NCBI RefSeq assembly: GCF_001613305.1
Contig: NZ_BDCC01000072.1
Coordinates: 17,645-81,644 of the forward strand
Source: Nocardia vaccinii NBRC 15922
GTDB taxonomy: Bacteria; Actinomycetota; Actinomycetes; Mycobacteriales; Mycobacteriaceae
DNA: 64,000 nt
Reading direction: 5' to 3'
The notes beneath the pieces are model-generated. The model had not been told where the DNA came from. It saw only the letters and a list, made by a program, of their open reading frames with translations, and searched no databases. A program made the translations under genes and the position numbers. Below, piece after piece: positions 1-8,344 of this stretch (its first letter is position 1; each line of letters starts with the position of its first letter).

Positions 1-1508
1 GGGTTGATCAGTGTGGTGTGCCCGTATCCGGCGACGGTGAGCAGTCGAGCGTTGCCCAGCTCGGCTGTCATGGCCTGGCCGTCTCGATACGGGGTGGCGG
101 GATCGTAGGTGTTGTTGAGGGTGAGGATCGGTGTCGTGGACCGGTTCCAGGGACCGGTGTAGCGGTGGGCTGCTCTTCCCGGCCAGGTGGAACACGCTTC
201 GGTCGTCCATGACCAGGTAGGCCCGATGGTCCCGGCTCGAAGGGTGCTGGATTCGGCCAGGTCGTCGTAGAAGTATGGATCGCGTGGGTTGGGACTCTCG
301 CTGCACACCAGCGCATAGAACTGCTCGATGCCCAGGTAGTGCTGCTCCCGCTCGGGGGCAGGTGGCGACGAGTGGGCCAGCGGGTAGGGAATGACCTCGC
401 TCGGCATCGTCGGGAGCATGGCCAACCGTGTGGTGCTCTGCGGGGACTTGCCCTGCCACAGGGCCTGCAGCAGCTCGGCCAGCGCCAACCAGTTCGCAGC
501 TCCGACCATGAAGAATTGGACGAGGTACAGGGCCGCGCGAACGGCGGAGGCGGTGACGGCGTAGGTGAATATGCCCTGCGGGTGGGTGCGCAGGCGGTCC
601 AGCAGCAGTTCGTACTTGTCGCGCGTCGCCGACGCGTTGTCGGCCGCGAAGGGGCAGCCGCTGCGGCCGGCTCGGCCGCACAGGTCGAGGAACTGTGTCA
701 GTGTCTCGGCCGTCCCCAGGTCGGAGTTTTCGCGCAGGAAGGTGGGCAGCGCCGGGTTGTCGTCGTACCAGGCGGTGGGATCGATATTGCCGTCGAGCAC
801 CATCGCCCGCACCCGGTCGGGGAAGAGGTTGGCGTAAGTGGCGCCCAGCAGCGACCCATAGGAGACCCCCAGGTAGGTCAACCGCTCGTCGCCAAGGACC
901 GCGCGCAGCAGATCCAAGTCGTGTGCCTGGTCTGTGGTCGAGACGAACCGCAGCAATTCCGGGTCACGCTGCTCGCAATGCCGACCCAGTTCGGCATTGC
1001 GTTCGATCCACTGCTGCTCTTGCTCGCGGCCGACCGGAAACCCTGTGGGCAACTGCGCGGACCAGGCTGCGTACTGCGCGGAACGCGCGAAGCACTGGAC
1101 GGCGGTCGAGCGCCCGAACCCCCGCGGGTCCCAGCTGACAATGTCGAACCGTTCCCGCATCTCCCGGGGAATGAACCGATATGCGATGGGAAATAGGTCG
1201 ATCGCTGGTCCCGGCCCGCCGGGGTTGAACAGCAGGCTGCCGATCCGATGCGCCGGGTCGGTTGCTCGGTGCCGGATGACCGCCAGCTCGATCGTGCGCA
1301 GTTCCGGATGCCGATAGTCCAACGGTGCGGTCACGGTGGCGCATTCGAAACCGGCGGCGCGGGGGCACTCGGTCCAGACCGGAGTGGGCGGCACCACGGG
1401 TGTCGGGTCCGGCGGCTGGGCCGTGGCAGGTGCGGCGCCGCAGGCCACGATTGCGGCCACCATGATGGAGGTCAGCACACGTCGAGGGGGATGCGGGCGG
1501 TTCGACAC
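1..1508 (-). CDS. Secreted TAP-type alpha/beta hydrolase (partial, C-terminus beyond left edge)
   Basis: Predicted exported serine hydrolase of the tripeptidyl-aminopeptidase-like (SlpD/SlpE, Mycobacterium Rv2223c-like) family, likely cleaving peptides or esters outside the cytoplasmic membrane. The reverse strand reads without a stop to the window edge. Visible in order: a GTG start at 1508 with a GAGG about 5 nt upstream, an N-terminus with two arginines and a hydrophobic stretch ending near APATAQ (signal peptide), an NPGGPG oxyanion-type motif near residue 90, the nucleophile elbow GVSYGS, and in the TAP-like C-terminal domain the acid region LNNTYDPATPY and the His region GYGHTT just before the cut. 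Only a few dozen residues can be missing. The neighbouring stretch to the right holds decayed sequence, so no operon partner is visible. Confidence 0.88.
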   Translation of the reverse strand, partial: MSNRPHPPRRVLTSIMVAAIVACGAAPATAQPPDPTPVVPPTPVWTECPRAAGFECATVTAPLDYRHPELRTIELAVIRHRATDPAHRIGSLLFNPGGPGPAIDLFPIAYRFIPREMRERFDIVSWDPRGFGRSTAVQCFARSAQYAAWSAQLPTGFPVGREQEQQWIERNAELGRHCEQRDPELLRFVSTTDQAHDLDLLRAVLGDERLTYLGVSYGSLLGATYANLFPDRVRAMVLDGNIDPTAWYDDNPALPTFLRENSDLGTAETLTQFLDLCGRAGRSGCPFAADNASATRDKYELLLDRLRTHPQGIFTYAVTASAVRAALYLVQFFMVGAANWLALAELLQALWQGKSPQSTTRLAMLPTMPSEVIPYPLAHSSPPAPEREQHYLGIEQFYALVCSESPNPRDPYFYDDLAESSTLRAGTIGPTWSWTTEACSTWPGRAAHRYTGPWNRSTTPILTLNNTYDPATPYRDGQAMTAELGNARLLTVAGYGHTTLIN

Positions 1509-1852
1509 GGATCCTCGCTATCGTCACGGGGACAGTGCGTGGCTGTGCTGCAAGAAAACTTCGCCCACCGTAGCCGATCACTGAGCAAATGCCGGGTTAC
1601 GCCGACCGATCGGCGTGGTGGCTTACTTCAGCTCCGACCGCACGAACGCTGCGTAGTGTCCCAGGTTCCGATGGTCAGCGGGTTCAGGAACTTCGCCGCA
1701 CTGTTGCCGGCTGACGGGCTGACCGCGCTGCAGGGCCAACTCGACCTCGAAAGAGGGCAAGGTTCGGCGGCGTAGCGCCGGCGACGATGCCGGTCTCGAG
1801 CGAGGACCCCGCCCAACCACATGCCCTTCCCGGTGCGCGGACGCACTGATAT
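1509..1852. other. Intergenic stretch without a confident gene
   Basis: Between the secreted hydrolase and a hydrolase remnant. Short frames exist on both strands, for example a reverse frame ending at 1623 whose last residues read GHYAAFVRSELK, but none has a convincing start, ribosome site or family motif. It may hold degraded coding DNA. Confidence 0.4.
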
Positions 1853-2167
1853 CTCAATCACAGCCCCAATAGCGGCAAGTCCCCGGACTGGAGCAACGAG
1901 ATCACGCTGCGCTCGCTCGGTTGGGCGCTCGACTATGACGTGACCTCCTTTGTCGAGCGCATCAGCCCGACACCGCTGCTCATGATCGTTGCCGAGGACG
2001 ACACGCTGACGCTCACGGCGATCGCTCTCGACGCGTTCGAAAGCGCGCGGCAGCCCAAGCAGTTGGTGCTCATGCCCGGTGATCACTACGCGCCGTACCA
2101 CGACGAGTTCGACAAGGCATCAGGCGCGGCCATCGAATTCTTCGGACAGTACCTGGCAACCCCGTAG
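1853..2167 (+). pseudogene. C-terminal remnant of an alpha/beta hydrolase
   Basis: About 104 codons that read like the last third of a COG1073-type alpha/beta hydrolase. Visible are a segment SNEITLRSLGWALDYD, the strand-turn SPTPLLMIVAEDD carrying the likely catalytic Asp, and PGDHYAPY carrying the likely catalytic His, ending in FFGQYLATP. The nucleophile elbow and the whole N-terminal half are missing: upstream of about 1850 the frame no longer resembles the family. A GTG at 1940 could start translation, but the product would lack the active-site serine, so I call it a truncated pseudogene. Confidence in the hydrolase ancestry is good; whether any peptide is made is unknown. Confidence 0.65.
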
Positions 2168-2595
2168 CTTCGGCGCGCCGAATTCGCCCAGTGACCGGCC
2201 GGCCGGCCGCGAGCCACGAAATCGAGTCGTCGCGATCGGTACCCTCGCGGGCCAGATCCTGATCACCGCCCCGGTGGCGATCGGCGCCGCGATCCAGTAC
2301 TTCAGCACCATCAACCAGCCCTTCAGCGCGACCAAGTAGGGTCCGGAGCCGACACGGCAACACGGGTCGGCCCCGGCAATGACCGGGGCCGACCGCGTCG
2401 GCGCACGATGCGTCGGCGCCGAGGGGGCGCGCGCTCACTGCCGGGGCGGGCCGCCGCCGCTGCCACACCCGTTGACACGGTCGGTGCGCGGTGGTTGAGT
2501 GAATTCGCAGGATTGTTGCCAGCAGATACTTTCGCCGGCCGTCGGAATTCCATCACACAGGCCGGTCGCTTCATTCGGCGAATCGGGTATCGATC
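2168..2595. other. Intergenic stretch, probably decayed coding DNA
   Basis: No complete gene. On the plus strand a frame ending at 2339 finishes with AIGAAIQYFSTINQPF, which resembles the tail of small exported or membrane-associated actinobacterial proteins, but no start or signal peptide can be assigned. The rest shows no motif I recognise. Confidence 0.35.
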
Positions 2596-2751
2596 ATGAT
2601 CATTCTCGGAATCATTCTTCTCGTCGTGGGTTTTCTGTTGAAAAGCCAGATCCTCTGGATCATCGGCATCGCGGTCCTCGTGATCGGCCTGGTGTTGCTG
2701 GCCCTGGGGTCGATGGGTCGCGCCGTCGGCGGGCGACGGCACTACTTCTGA
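2596..2751 (+). CDS. DUF6131 family small membrane protein
   Basis: A 51-residue hydrophobic protein, typical length for DUF6131. It starts MIILGIILLVVGFLLKSQ, has two closely spaced membrane segments (about residues 1-15 and 19-40) split by a Lys-Ser-Gln turn, and ends in the family's characteristic GRAVGGRRHYF tail at the cytoplasmic side. Function is unknown; homologues are widespread single-gene units in Mycobacterium and Nocardia. The ATG at 2596 is the only sensible start. It is flanked by decayed DNA on the left and a convergent membrane protein gene on the right, so it is probably monocistronic. Confidence 0.85.
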   Translation: MIILGIILLVVGFLLKSQILWIIGIAVLVIGLVLLALGSMGRAVGGRRHYF

Positions 2752-2807
2752 CGCGGTCCCGGAACCGGCCGCACGGGCGCGATAAGCGTGCGACTCCCGC
2801 GCTCGGG

Positions 2808-3314
2808 TCAACGTCCCCACAGGGCGTGATGTGCGCGCGGCCAGAATTCGAAGCCGGCGGTCGCGACGCCGCCCGTGCCGATCACCACGATCGCCGCGTC
2901 GACGCTGGTGCGCCCTTCACGCGCCCAGTAGACGTCCTCGAGATCCAGCAACAGTGCCAGCTCGTCGATGATCAGCGCGGAAGCGGCGCCGTATGAGGTG
3001 GCCACCACCGGGTGGCGGCGGGCCCGCTCGGTTCCTCGCAATGCCACCAATCCCACCGCGGCGAGCATCGCGATGCCGATGTTGTAGTGGTGAAAATGCC
3101 TGCCCCCCAGCCTGAATCCACCACCGGTGGGTCCGTGTCCGGCGCGGATCCAATGCGTGAGCACCCGTGTGACCCCGAAAGTCGTCGTGAACGCCGCCCA
3201 CGCCCATACCGCCGACCGCTCGCCGGGGCCCAGTGTCTCCGTCCACGCCCGCCGCACCTCGCGGACCCGATGCTGCGCGGTAGCCAGGGCGCGGCGCGAC
3301 TCTCGATCGGTCAT
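2808..3314 (-). CDS. Integral membrane protein of unknown function
   Basis: A roughly 168-residue protein with three to four predicted membrane segments: around AVWAWAAFTTTFGVTRVL, NIGIAMLAAVGLVAL, SYGAASALIIDELALLL and a C-terminal Val/Ala-rich segment before GFEFWPRAHHALWGR. Charged and His-rich loops (RHFHHYN, LEDVYWAREGRTSVD) lie between them; the DE pair inside the third helix and the conserved-looking HHYN loop suggest a metal or proton-coupled role, but this is inference. I know uncharacterised homologues in actinobacteria, no function. I chose the ATG at 3314; a GTG at 3347 in the same frame would add 11 residues. Confidence 0.7.
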   Translation of the reverse strand: MTDRESRRALATAQHRVREVRRAWTETLGPGERSAVWAWAAFTTTFGVTRVLTHWIRAGHGPTGGGFRLGGRHFHHYNIGIAMLAAVGLVALRGTERARRHPVVATSYGAASALIIDELALLLDLEDVYWAREGRTSVDAAIVVIGTGGVATAGFEFWPRAHHALWGR

Positions 3315-3416
3315 CACCCCATCGTCGTCCGGCCCGACATTCACCACGCGTTATTCAGCAAATTTCGAGATAACCGGATGCATGCGCCTCGTCCGCGTTG
3401 CGGGTGGCGCGTGCGG

Positions 3417-4190
3417 TCATCGGGCGCTCCACCCGCCGTCCATGGAATAGCTGGCGCCGGTCACCGACCGGGCCGAATCGGTGCACAGCCATCCGACCAG
3501 GGAGGCGACCTCGTCGGGCTCGATCAGATGTTTCACCGCGGATTCGCTCAGCAAGATCCGCTGCTCGACGTCCTGTTCGGGAATGCCGTGCGCCAGGGCC
3601 TGTTCGGCGATCTGCCGGTCGACCAGTGGAGTTCGCACGTATCCCGGACTGACGCAGTTGCTGGTCACGCCGTGTTCGGCGCCTTCGAGCGCGGTGACTT
3701 TGGACAGGCCTTCCAGAGCGTGTTTGGCGGTCACATAGGCGGATTTGTAGGGCGAGGCGCGCAGGCCGTGGACGGAGGAGATGTTGATGATGCGCCCGTA
3801 GCCGCGCTCGTACATCTGCGGCAGCGCGGCACGGATGAGCAGGAACGGAGCCTCGACCATCAGGGTCAGCATGGTGCGGAATCGCCGGAGCGGGAAGTCG
3901 GGAATCGGGTGGACCGTTTGCACGCCGGCGTTGTTGATCAGAATGTCGCAGTCCAGTCGCAGTGAGTCGAGTGCGTCGACATCGCAGAGATCGACTTCCC
4001 AGGCGGTTCCGCCGATCTCGTCGGCGACCCGCCTCGCGCCGGCGCCGTCGATGTCGGCCACGGTGACCGAGATGTTCGCGGCGGCCAATTCGCGGGCGCA
4101 GGCCGCGCCGATACCACTGGCGGCACCGGTCACCAGCGCCGAACGCCCGCGACCGGCGGGGTCGGCCACAGCAGGGGTCGAGGTACGCAC
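3417..4190 (-). CDS. 3-hydroxybutyrate dehydrogenase-like SDR
   Basis: Classical short-chain dehydrogenase, 257 aa, predicted to oxidise D-3-hydroxybutyrate to acetoacetate with NAD in the cytoplasm. Seen: the cofactor loop TGAASGIG near residue 21, NNAG near residue 87, catalytic Ser in NISSVHG, the YVTAK catalytic Tyr/Lys pair, and the long C-terminal insert rich in Gln/Glu (QALAHGIPEQDVEQ) that is typical of the hydroxybutyrate dehydrogenase subfamily, ending MDGGWSAR. A LysR gene lies upstream in the same direction and a symporter diverges from it, which fits a hydroxyacid uptake-and-use cluster. A palindromic site with an 11-nt spacer sits about 80-110 bp upstream. Substrate assignment is inference from subfamily features. 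Confidence 0.8.
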   Translation of the reverse strand: MRTSTPAVADPAGRGRSALVTGAASGIGAACARELAAANISVTVADIDGAGARRVADEIGGTAWEVDLCDVDALDSLRLDCDILINNAGVQTVHPIPDFPLRRFRTMLTLMVEAPFLLIRAALPQMYERGYGRIINISSVHGLRASPYKSAYVTAKHALEGLSKVTALEGAEHGVTSNCVSPGYVRTPLVDRQIAEQALAHGIPEQDVEQRILLSESAVKHLIEPDEVASLVGWLCTDSARSVTGASYSMDGGWSAR

Positions 4191-4271
4191 GCGGCACTCA
4201 CTTTCGGCCCGGACGGCAGCGTCGGGACCACCGAAACGATGACCATCGGGCCCGGTTCGACGGGCCCGGCA

Positions 4272-4298
4272 GACGAATACGATCGAAAAGAGTATTCG
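4272..4298. promoter_or_regulatory. LysR-type operator candidate upstream of the SDR
   Basis: Perfect 8-bp inverted repeat ACGAATAC / GTATTCGT separated by 11 nt, the T-N11-A layout usual for LysR regulators. Similar CGAAT/ATTCG half-sites occur at 5352-5377 in front of the divergent LysR/symporter pair, supporting one shared regulator. Confidence 0.5.
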
Positions 4299-4333
4299 TG
4301 CACATCGACCGGCGAATCAATGGCGAGTTCCGC

Positions 4334-4365
4334 ACCCCAGATCTGCATGTATGCAGATCTGGGGT
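4334..4365. terminator. 32-bp inverted repeat at the 3' end of lysR
   Basis: Perfect 15-bp arms ACCCCAGATCTGCAT and its complement around a GT centre; the right arm ends at the last base of the lysR stop codon. It has no T-run. The position fits a transcription terminator, but so compact a palindrome could also be a protein-binding site. Confidence 0.55.
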
Positions 4366-5303
4366 CAGGTACCGCTGGATCCTGTCGCGTTCGAGCCCAG
4401 CATCCGGTCGCGCTGTTCGGCGACGGTGGCCCGGAGGGCTTGCAGGACGGCGGAAACCTCCGGACGGCGAAGGGTTTCGGCGCGGGCGACGAGCCAGTAG
4501 GTGAGGCGTACGTCGGCCTTGTCGGGCAGGACCCGGACGAGGTCGGAGTGCCGGTCCGCCATGAAGCACGGCAGCAGCCCCAGTCCGGCCGACGCCCGGG
4601 TTGCCTCGACGTGGACGAAAACGTTGGTGGAGGTGACCGATTCGCGCATCGTGGGCGCGAAGCTGGAGGCCAGGTCCAAATCGTCGACCTGCAACATCGA
4701 GTCGATGAAGTACACCAGCGAGTAGTTCGTCAGATCATCGAGTGTCCGTGGGATGCCGTGTGCCGCAAGGTAATCTCGGGAACCGTAAAGGCCCAGGCAG
4801 TAGTCGCCCAGGGGGATGGCCTCGGCGCGCCGCACATTCGGCCGTCCGACCACGACCTCGATATCGAGCCCGGACCGCTGGATGGACGCCCTGCGCGTGG
4901 TCGCGATGATCTCGACGGCGATCTTCGGGTGACGGCGTTGTACACGTGCGGCCGACGGGGCGGCGATGTAGGCGCTGAACCCGTCTGTCGCCGAAAGCCG
5001 TACCACCCCTTCGAGAATGCGGTCGCCGTCCGCGTCGGCGGACAGGGACCGGACCGCCGAGTCCACCGCTTCCGCCGCGGCGAGCGCCTCGCGGCCCAAC
5101 TCGGTGAGCTCCCATCCACCGGCTACCCGGGTCAGCACGCGGCCCCCGAGCGTCTGTTCGAGGGCGGCGATCCGGCGCGAGATCGTGGTGTGGTTGAGGC
5201 CGAGTTCCTCTGCGGCGCTGACGAACCGCCCCGATCGGGCGACCGCCAGCAGCACCAACAGGTCGTCCGCACTGGGACGCCGGCTCACTGGACCATCGGG
5301 CAT
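4365..5303 (-). CDS. LysR family transcriptional regulator
   Basis: 312-aa LysR regulator. The winged helix-turn-helix occupies about residues 8-68 (LLVLLAVARSGRFVSAAEEL, then NHTTISRRIAALEQ and LTELG); the rest is a periplasmic-binding-like effector domain, as expected for the family. The reading frame continues upstream to 5645, but the ATG at 5303 gives the normal N-terminus and leaves room for the divergent promoter. It sits between the SDR gene (same strand) and a divergently transcribed symporter gene, and shared CGAAT/ATTCG repeats lie at both ends of the gene, so it probably controls both neighbours in response to a carboxylate such as 3-hydroxybutyrate (inference). Confidence 0.87.
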   Translation of the reverse strand: MPDGPVSRRPSADDLLVLLAVARSGRFVSAAEELGLNHTTISRRIAALEQTLGGRVLTRVAGGWELTELGREALAAAEAVDSAVRSLSADADGDRILEGVVRLSATDGFSAYIAAPSAARVQRRHPKIAVEIIATTRRASIQRSGLDIEVVVGRPNVRRAEAIPLGDYCLGLYGSRDYLAAHGIPRTLDDLTNYSLVYFIDSMLQVDDLDLASSFAPTMRESVTSTNVFVHVEATRASAGLGLLPCFMADRHSDLVRVLPDKADVRLTYWLVARAETLRRPEVSAVLQALRATVAEQRDRMLGSNATGSSGT

Positions 5304-5351
5304 ATCTGCATCATCGCAGAACCGGACTGCGCAACTGGGCATTGCTCCCCG

Positions 5352-5377
5352 CGAATATCTGCGCCAATACTCATTCG
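5352..5377. promoter_or_regulatory. Divergent lysR/symporter operator candidate
   Basis: Half-sites CGAAT (5352-5356) and ATTCG (5373-5377) separated by 16 nt lie in the 133-bp region between the two starts and match the half-sites of the 4272-4298 repeat (15-nt spacing there). Confidence 0.4.
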
Positions 5378-5436
5378 TCACGAAAGGTGTGTTGGTCGTC
5401 ACACGGCCGATGTTGCGGTTATGAAGGAGCAATGCG

Positions 5437-6805
5437 ATGAGGGTACGCAACACGCCGCCGGGCGGTGTCGCCACGGGCACGGTCGCCGGTGGGCTGCGGC
5501 GGGTGGGGGCCGCGTCGATGGCCGGCACCGTCGTGGAGTGGTACGAATTCTTCCTGTACGGCACGGCCGCGACGCTGGTGTTCGGCAAGGTGTTCTTCGC
5601 CGCGGGCGGTAGCGATCTCGACGGCGTGCTGGACGCGTTCATCACCTATGCGGTGGGGTTCGCGGCGCGGCCCTTGGGCGGCATCGTGTTCGGGCATTAC
5701 GGCGATAAATTCGGTCGCAAGAAATTGCTGCAGACGAGTCTGCTTCTGGTGGGCCTGTCCACCTTCGGGATGGGGTGTCTGCCCACGTTCCACCAGGCCG
5801 GATACTGGGCGCCGGCCCTGCTCGTCGCGCTGCGGTTCGTGCAGGGTTTCGCGGTCGGTGGGGAATGGGGCGGGGCGGTTCTGCTCGTGGCCGAGCACAG
5901 TCCGAGTCGCGGCCGGGGCTTCTGGGCCAGCTGGCCGCAGGCCGGAGTGCCGGCGGGCAACATGCTCGCGACCGTGGTGTTGCTGGTGCTGACTTCGACC
6001 CTGTCCGACGCGGCGTTTCTGAGTTGGGGCTGGCGCGTGGCGTTCTGGTTGTCGGCGTTGATCGTGCTGATCGGCTACTACGTGCGCACGAAGGTCACCG
6101 ACGCGCCGATTTTCCTTGCGGCGCAGCAGGAAGCGGAGCGGGCGAAGGCGGCCTCCTACAGTGTGGTCGAGGTGTTGCGCGGGTATCCGCGCGGAGTGTT
6201 CACCGCCATGGGACTGCGGTTCGGCGAGAACGTGATGTACTACCTGGTCGTCACCTTCTCCATCACCTATCTGAAAGTGCACGTCAAGGCGGACACCCAG
6301 GTGATCCTGTGGTGGCTGTTGGCCGCGCACGCGGTGCACTTCGTGATCATCCCGCAGGTCGGTCGGCTCAGCGACTGCATCGGGCGGCGCCCGGTCTATC
6401 TGATCGGCGCGCTGGCGACGGCGACGTGGGGATTCTTCGCCTTCCCGATGATGGACAGCGGCCACGACGCGGTCATCATGTCCGCCATCGTCGTCGGACT
6501 GGTGTTCCACGCGTTCATGTACGCTCCGCAGCCGCGAGATGTTCCCCACTCGGATGCGGTATTCCGGTGTGTCACTGGGCTATCAGGCGACCTCGATCGT
6601 CGCCGGGTCGCTCGCGCCGATCATCGCGGTACGTCTGCTGCACAGCTACGGATCATCGGTGCCGATCGCCTGGTATCTCGCCGGTGCGGCGGCGATCACG
6701 CTGGTGGCTGTCGCGTTCACCCGGGAAACCCGCGGCCTCGACCTGCGATCGATCGACGAGGCGGATGCGTTGCGGCCGACTGCGGCCGAGCGGCAGCACG
6801 CATGA
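5437..6805 (+). pseudogene. Metabolite:H+ symporter (MFS, MHS family), frameshifted
   Basis: Twelve-helix major facilitator of the metabolite:H+ symporter family, related to transporters for carboxylates and shikimate. ATG 5437 has AAGGAG 8 nt upstream. Family marks are present: VEWYEFFLYG in helix 1, the loop HYGDKFGRKK after helix 2, and RFVQGFAVGGEWGGA in helix 4. Near 6534 the frame breaks: MYAPQP runs into the wrong frame, while the +2 frame continues EMFPTRMRYSGVSLGYQ and helices 11-12 to a stop at 6805. The family normally has about four residues (like AFFA) at the join, so roughly 11 nt appear to be deleted. The unshifted frame would run on to 6852 with a nonsense tail. Either a disrupted gene or a sequence error. 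Confidence 0.8.
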
Positions 6806-6838
6806 TCGCCGGAAAATCGACGGTAGAAGAACGCGCGG

Positions 6839-6943
6839 TCACTTCTTGGTGATGGTTCGCACCCGCTGCTCGGCTGTGGTGTAGCTGATCGAGCACGTTT
6901 CCGGGTCCAACGGCTGATGGTCGTATGCCTGGCGGGTGGGCAC
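6839..6943 (-). CDS. Short unexplained ORF (34 codons)
   Basis: A reverse-strand frame starting GTG at 6943 encodes VPTRQAYDHQPLDP and ends VRTITKK. It has protein-like composition, but no ribosome site and no family I recognise. It may be the tail of a lost gene or chance. Confidence 0.2.
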   Translation of the reverse strand: MPTRQAYDHQPLDPETCSISYTTAEQRVRTITKK

Positions 6944-6999
6944 GGATATCGATAGGTCGTGCTCAAAAGCCGCGGATACGAGAGAAATTCATGTGTTCT

Positions 7000-7061
7000 C
7001 TATCAAACTGTCGCGAGCTGTGGCACACTTTGTGATAGTTGAACCAGTGCACTTCTATCAC
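7000..7061. promoter_or_regulatory. Repeated CTATCA/TGATAG elements upstream of mpaB-like gene
   Basis: CTATCAA at 7000-7006, GTGATAG at 7032-7038 and CTATCAC at 7055-7061. The last two form a perfect 7-bp inverted repeat with a 16-nt spacer. They lie 105-170 bp before the start at 7167 and look like a regulator binding region; the regulator is unknown. Confidence 0.4.
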
Positions 7062-7166
7062 CTCGAACCGCTCGATCGATTCGGGGAGAGAAGTCGGAAT
7101 GTCCGTCCAGAAGGCAGAACCGAGAGCAACTTGGTTCGGCATCGTCAGCTTTCGGAGGAACAGATC

Positions 7167-8177
7167 GTGACCATCGCCCCGCACGAATCCGGCCGTCCCC
7201 CAACGGGTCTCGCGCCCGAGCCGGAGCTGACCGTCGACGGTGAACCGGTCGAGCTCATCTCACCCGACTCGCTGACCGCCGAGATGGTGGGGCACTGGAC
7301 CTACCTGATCCTGGAGGCGGCCGCATTCCTGATGCAGGGCATGCATCCGGTCATCGCCGATGTCACCGGCGAGTATTCGATCGCGCGGACCGACCCGGGC
7401 GGGCGCGCCATCCGTTCGGTGGACTCCGTGCTGCGCTGGACCTACGGCGGGATCGAGGCCGTCGAGGAAGGGCGGCGGCTGCGGTCGCTGCATCAGCCGT
7501 TGACCATGCGCAACGCCGAGGGTAAACACATCAGCGCCCTCGATCCGGGTGCATACCAGTGGGTGATCGCCACCGCGTACATCACCACCGTCAACGCCGG
7601 ACCGCTGCTGATCGGCCGTGAATTCACCGACGCCGAACAGCAGGAGTTGCTGCGCGACAATTGCCGTCTCGCCCGCCTGCTACGCGTGCCGATGAAGGGC
7701 TACCCGATCACCCGGGAGGAGTTCGACGACTATTTCACCCGGATGATCGATACGACATTGCAGGCGAGCCCGGACGTGCTGGAGTCGGTCGGCCAGCTAC
7801 GCAGCGGCCGGCCCCAGCCCGAAGCCCTGGAAAAGGTGCCGGCCCTGCTGCGTCCGCTGGTGGCGCTCACCGCGCGCCCGGCCCTGCGGATGACGTATCT
7901 GGCGATGATCGCCGCCATGGACCCGCGGGTGCGCGCGATGCTCGGCGTCGAGCCGAGCGCACGCGAAAAGGCCCAGGTGCGTTTGATTTTCGGTGCTGTG
8001 CGGACCGCCTACCGAATCCTGCCCGACCGGCTCACCTACTTCCCCCTCGCGTATCACGCTCGCAAACACCACGAATGCATTCAGGCGATGAAGCGCCGGG
8101 AGGACAAGTCGGCCGCCTACCGGGTCCGCCCGAAACAAGCGCTGCGTCCGGCCGCGACCACATCGAATCCGAAGTGA
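7167..8177 (+). CDS. MpaB/DUF2236 family oxygenase-like protein (1)
   Basis: 336-aa member of the MpaB (DUF2236) family, a fold that includes fungal MpaB and the heme-containing rubber oxygenase Lcp; most bacterial members have no known substrate. Seen: an all-alpha protein with the N-terminal family block FLMQGMHPVIADVTGEYS, which carries the conserved His-Pro, followed by IRSVDSVLRWTYGG and a helical C-terminal half. No signal peptide, so cytoplasmic. GTG 7167 is chosen because GGAGGA lies 7 nt upstream; the frame is open further up to 6936 without a better start. It is the first of four family members in this window. It converges with a flavoprotein gene, with a hairpin between them. Confidence 0.78.
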   Translation: MTIAPHESGRPPTGLAPEPELTVDGEPVELISPDSLTAEMVGHWTYLILEAAAFLMQGMHPVIADVTGEYSIARTDPGGRAIRSVDSVLRWTYGGIEAVEEGRRLRSLHQPLTMRNAEGKHISALDPGAYQWVIATAYITTVNAGPLLIGREFTDAEQQELLRDNCRLARLLRVPMKGYPITREEFDDYFTRMIDTTLQASPDVLESVGQLRSGRPQPEALEKVPALLRPLVALTARPALRMTYLAMIAAMDPRVRAMLGVEPSAREKAQVRLIFGAVRTAYRILPDRLTYFPLAYHARKHHECIQAMKRREDKSAAYRVRPKQALRPAATTSNPK

Positions 8178-8187
8178 ACGCAACGAC

Positions 8188-8213
8188 GGTCGCCGAGTGA
8201 CCGACCGGCGACC
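8188..8213. terminator. Hairpin between convergent genes
   Basis: GGTCGCCG / CGGCGACC, a perfect 8-bp stem with a 10-nt loop, 10 nt after the MpaB-like stop and before the convergent flavoprotein stop. No T-run, as is common in high-GC actinobacteria. Confidence 0.5.
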
Positions 8214-8344
8214 ACGCGGCTACCGCGAGCACAGTCGTGACCATGCCGTCCAGCTCGACGCCGCGACCCTTCGCGCACGAGGTTCGGGCCGGTGCGGCAG
8301 CCGTCCACGCTCGTGCCCGCGCTGACCAGCGGCAGGCGCGCGGT

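Noticed and set aside
1688..2523. Similar phrase near 1688-1712 and 2499-2523 (TTGCCGGC-like stretch), possibly a repeat
   Set aside because: Match is short and imperfect; insufficient to call a repeat element.
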